The translations under genes and the position numbers were made by a program. Below the pieces are notes generated by a model. It searched no databases, was not told the origin of the DNA, and saw only the letters and a list, made by a program, of their open reading frames with translations. From NCBI RefSeq assembly GCF_000455205.1, contig NZ_AUWQ01000002.1:102281-166280 (forward strand): a stretch of DNA of 64,000 nucleotides. The letters run 5' to 3'. Positions 62,139-64,000 of the stretch are shown in pieces. The DNA is from Mycobacterium sp. UM_CSW (GTDB lineage Bacteria > Actinomycetota > Actinomycetes > Mycobacteriales > Mycobacteriaceae). Position 1 is the first letter of the stretch, and every line of letters begins with the position of its first letter.

Positions 62139-62847
62139 CCGGGGTCCGGCGAACCTCGTTGCGGCGCAGCGGAAGTAGGGCGCCCTCCACCACCAGCCAG
62201 GCCAGCGCCGAGACCCGCGCGATCGGCAGGATCACCCCGAGTTCGGGCCACACCAGGACCAACGTCGCCGCTTCGGCCAGCGCGGCGATCGCCAGGCCGG
62301 TCCACGCCACCGGGCGCGGCGTCAATCCCAAGACGAGGCTGGGCACCGCCATGCCCGCCACCAGCAGCCCCAGTGCCACGATGTGGCCCGGGCCGCCGAC
62401 CAGGAACACCAGGAAGTAGACGGCGCGGACCAGCGCGGCGTCGGCGCTGACGTCCGGCCGTGACAGGGTCCAGCCGAGCAACCCGGTCAGGCCCAGGGCA
62501 CCCGCGGCCAGCGTCCCGCCGGCGAGGGCGATCGTCGCGCCGGGGGCGGTGACGCCGAGTTGCCGCAACCGGGCACTGGCCGTCGCCGCGTAGATCGCCA
62601 ACGGCACCGACGACGCGAACACCGCGGTGGCGATCACTTGCACCGCGAGCGGCTGGCCGCGGACGTACGCGATGACCGGGGCCGCCGGGCCGTAGGGCAA
62701 CGGCATCACGCCGCCCAGCGCGACCCCGATCGCGAGGCCGCCCAACAGCAATCCGACACTCACGACGGCAAGCAACACCAGCGGCGGTCCGCCCTGCCGC
62801 CGGGGGCCGGCGAGCGGCCGATTTCCATCTTCTCGTGAATCGTTCAT
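62122..62847 (-). CDS. Predicted seven-helix membrane protein beside MarR
   Basis: A 241-residue protein with about seven hydrophobic segments (for example [59 protein letters not shown]). No transporter family motif recognised. ATG 62847 lies within a perfect palindrome (62839-62859); an upstream reading to 62913 crosses the whole operator region and is rejected. Divergent from the MarR-type regulator, so likely its main target; perhaps an efflux or stress membrane protein, but this is inference. Confidence 0.8.
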   Translation of the reverse strand: MNDSREDGNRPLAGPRRQGGPPLVLLAVVSVGLLLGGLAIGVALGGVMPLPYGPAAPVIAYVRGQPLAVQVIATAVFASSVPLAIYAATASARLRQLGVTAPGATIALAGGTLAAGALGLTGLLGWTLSRPDVSADAALVRAVYFLVFLVGGPGHIVALGLLVAGMAVPSLVLGLTPRPVAWTGLAIAALAEAATLVLVWPELGVILPIARVSALAWLVVEGALLPLRRNEVRRTPARSAG

Positions 62848-62859
62848 GCGATGAACGAT
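62839..62859. promoter_or_regulatory. Palindromic MarR operator candidate, membrane-gene side
   Basis: ATCGTTCAT-GCG-ATGAACGAT is a perfect 9-bp inverted repeat that covers the start codon of the membrane-protein gene. Its half site (GAATCGTTC when read from 62837) matches the half site of the second operator at eight of nine bases. Confidence 0.65.
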
Positions 62860-62890
62860 ATGCCCGGGTTCAGCTACTCCACAAGCCCGT

Positions 62891-62915
62891 GAATGATTCA
62901 CAGGACGAATCATTC
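62891..62915. promoter_or_regulatory. Palindromic MarR operator candidate, marR side
   Basis: GAATGATTC-ACAGGAC-GAATCATTC is a perfect 9-bp inverted repeat with a seven-base spacer, ending nine bases before the candidate marR -10. Binding here would give autorepression. Confidence 0.65.
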
Positions 62916-62923
62916 GCGAACGC

Positions 62924-62929
62924 TATGAT
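62924..62929 (+). promoter_or_regulatory. Candidate -10 box of the MarR gene
   Basis: TATGAT (TANNNT) lies six bases before the GTG start, implying a leaderless transcript. Confidence 0.5.
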
Positions 62930-62935
62930 GGCCCG

Positions 62936-63430
62936 GTGGCATCCGTTCCCGACGACCGTCCCGACGGCGTGGCCTTCCTGTTGGCTCAGCTCGGCCATCA
63001 CGCCGCGACGCTGTTCGCCGAACAGGTGGCCACCCTCGAGTTGACGCCCCCGCACGCGGGAATCCTGCGGGCCATCGCGGCGGAACCCGGACGCAGTCAG
63101 CAGGCCCTCAGCGCCCAGTTGGGCATGCTGCCGAGCCGGGTCGTCGTCTACGTCGACGAACTGGAGGAGCGCGGCTACGTCGAGCGGCGCCGCAACCCGG
63201 ACGATCGCCGGTTGCATGCCCTGTACCTCACCGCCGCGGGAAAAAGGTTGATGCGCAAGCTCTCCGAGCTCGCACGCCAGCACGAGCTCCGGTTCGCCGG
63301 CACGCTTGACGCGGAGCAATACGGCACCCTGCGGGAGCTGCTCGCGGCGGTGGCACGGCAGCAGGGGCTGGCGCCGCATGTCCATCCCGGCTACAAATCG
63401 ATCGGTCGGCTGGCAAACTCGGCCGGGTGA
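62936..63430 (+). CDS. MarR family transcriptional regulator
   Basis: A 164-residue winged-helix regulator. Recognition helix region LSAQLGMLPSRVVVYVDELE at about 56-75 and wing YVERRRNPDDRRLHALYLT at about 80-100 are typical MarR. GTG start at 62936 without ribosome binding site but close behind a -10, so likely leaderless. Divergent from a membrane protein with two palindromes between, the classic arrangement for a ligand-responsive repressor of an adjacent membrane or efflux gene. Confidence 0.92.
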   Translation: MASVPDDRPDGVAFLLAQLGHHAATLFAEQVATLELTPPHAGILRAIAAEPGRSQQALSAQLGMLPSRVVVYVDELEERGYVERRRNPDDRRLHALYLTAAGKRLMRKLSELARQHELRFAGTLDAEQYGTLRELLAAVARQQGLAPHVHPGYKSIGRLANSAG

Positions 63431-63488
63431 GTTCGGATAGCGATAGGATCCGCTTCGGCAGTACATCCACGAAGGCGCGAGGTGCCGG

Positions 63489-64000
63489 ATGTCGTTTGTA
63501 GTCGCAGGGCCACAAGCAATGCTGGCGGGCGCGGGCTATATGGCCGGCGTCGGTTCGGCGATCAGGCAAGCCAACGCGCTCGCGGCGGCCCAGACGACTG
63601 CCGTGGAGGCCGCCGCCGCGGACGAGATATCCGTGGCCGTCGCCGCCCTGTTCGGATCGCACGGGCAGGGCTACCAGAGCGTGAGCGCCCAGATGACGGC
63701 GCTTCACGACCAGTTCGTACAAAACCTGACCGCGGCCGGCGGCGCCTACGCCAGCGCCGAGGCCGCGAATGTTCAGCAAACCCTGCTCGGCCTGATCAAT
63801 GCGCCCACCGAGGCGCTGCTGGGACGCCCGCTGATCGGCAACGGCGCCGACGGCGGAACCGTCGGTGGGATCGGGCAACCCGGCGGGGCCGGCGGCCTGT
63901 TGTTCGGCAACGGCGGCCGCGGCGGCGACAGCACCGCCCCGTTGGCGACCGGCGGCAACGGCGGGCCGGCCGGGCTGATCGGCAACGGGGGCGCCGGCGG
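63489..64000 (+). CDS. PE-PGRS family protein, truncated by window end
   Basis: The first 170 codons of a PE-PGRS gene. The PE domain begins [16 protein letters not shown] and runs to about residue 95; the linker [14 protein letters not shown] leads into GGxGG repeats ([16 protein letters not shown]). GAGG precedes the ATG. The site corresponds to the PE gene after rnz in M. tuberculosis (Rv2408). The frame is open to the right edge, so the C-terminus is not visible. Confidence 0.9.
   Translation, partial: MSFVVAGPQAMLAGAGYMAGVGSAIRQANALAAAQTTAVEAAAADEISVAVAALFGSHGQGYQSVSAQMTALHDQFVQNLTAAGGAYASAEAANVQQTLLGLINAPTEALLGRPLIGNGADGGTVGGIGQPGGAGGLLFGNGGRGGDSTAPLATGGNGGPAGLIGNGGAG

Overview
The window is chromosomal DNA from a slow-growing Mycobacterium. 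The evidence is uniformly high GC, two PE-PGRS genes (one complete, one cut by the right edge), a complete mycobactin (mbt) siderophore locus under IdeR-type boxes, and gene order matching the M. tuberculosis interval from ybeY/phoH1 to PE24 (roughly Rv2367c to Rv2408) with local insertions and losses. Gene names come from recognising protein sequence and gene order; no database search was run.

Layout. 1-5.5 kb: an accessory block on the minus strand with a class III nucleotide cyclase, an exported M15 peptidase, a Lysin B/cutinase-like serine hydrolase, and a PE-PGRS protein carrying a C-terminal phosphoesterase. 5.6-10.5 kb: housekeeping and heat-shock genes ybeY, phoH, rsmE, dnaJ2 and hrcA. 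10.6-13.6 kb: a small conserved gene, an AhpD-like protein translationally coupled to an ECF41-type sigma factor, and two tandem MTB12/CFP-2 paralogues. 13.7-37.5 kb: mbtB-C-D-E-F-G-H on the minus strand, each gene overlapping the next, with divergent mbtA and separate mbtI. A DesA1-like acyl-ACP desaturase lies between mbtA and mbtI, where M. tuberculosis has mbtJ. 37.9-42.9 kb: an inorganic-anion transport cluster of two SbtA-type genes, a remnant of a third copy, and a SulP transporter. 42.9-53.8 kb: hemW, then a sulfur block: sirA-cysH-che1 behind a polycysteine leader ORF, ggtB, and the sulfate importer subI-cysT-cysW-cysA1. 54-64 kb: trehalase, two tandem LppR-type lipoproteins, lepA, a PemK/MazF-like protein, a CBS protein, rnz, a membrane protein divergent from a MarR regulator with clear palindromic operators, and the start of a PE-PGRS gene.

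How the genes work together. MbtI makes salicylate, MbtA activates it onto the carrier domain of MbtB, MbtB/E/F (NRPS) and MbtC/D (PKS) build the mycobactin core, MbtG hydroxylates lysine and MbtH assists adenylation domains. Candidate IdeR boxes sit in the mbtA-mbtB gap and on the mbtI promoter. SubI-CysTWA imports sulfate; CysH and SirA reduce it through sulfite to sulfide; Che1 probably supplies siroheme for SirA; the leader peptide probably senses cysteine.

Most notable items: the polycysteine leader, the desaturase inside the mbt locus, the SbtA/SulP cluster with a shared upstream motif and a gene remnant, a Cys in the nucleophile position of the MbtB thioesterase, the vestigial adenylation segment of MbtE, and the MarR operator pair.
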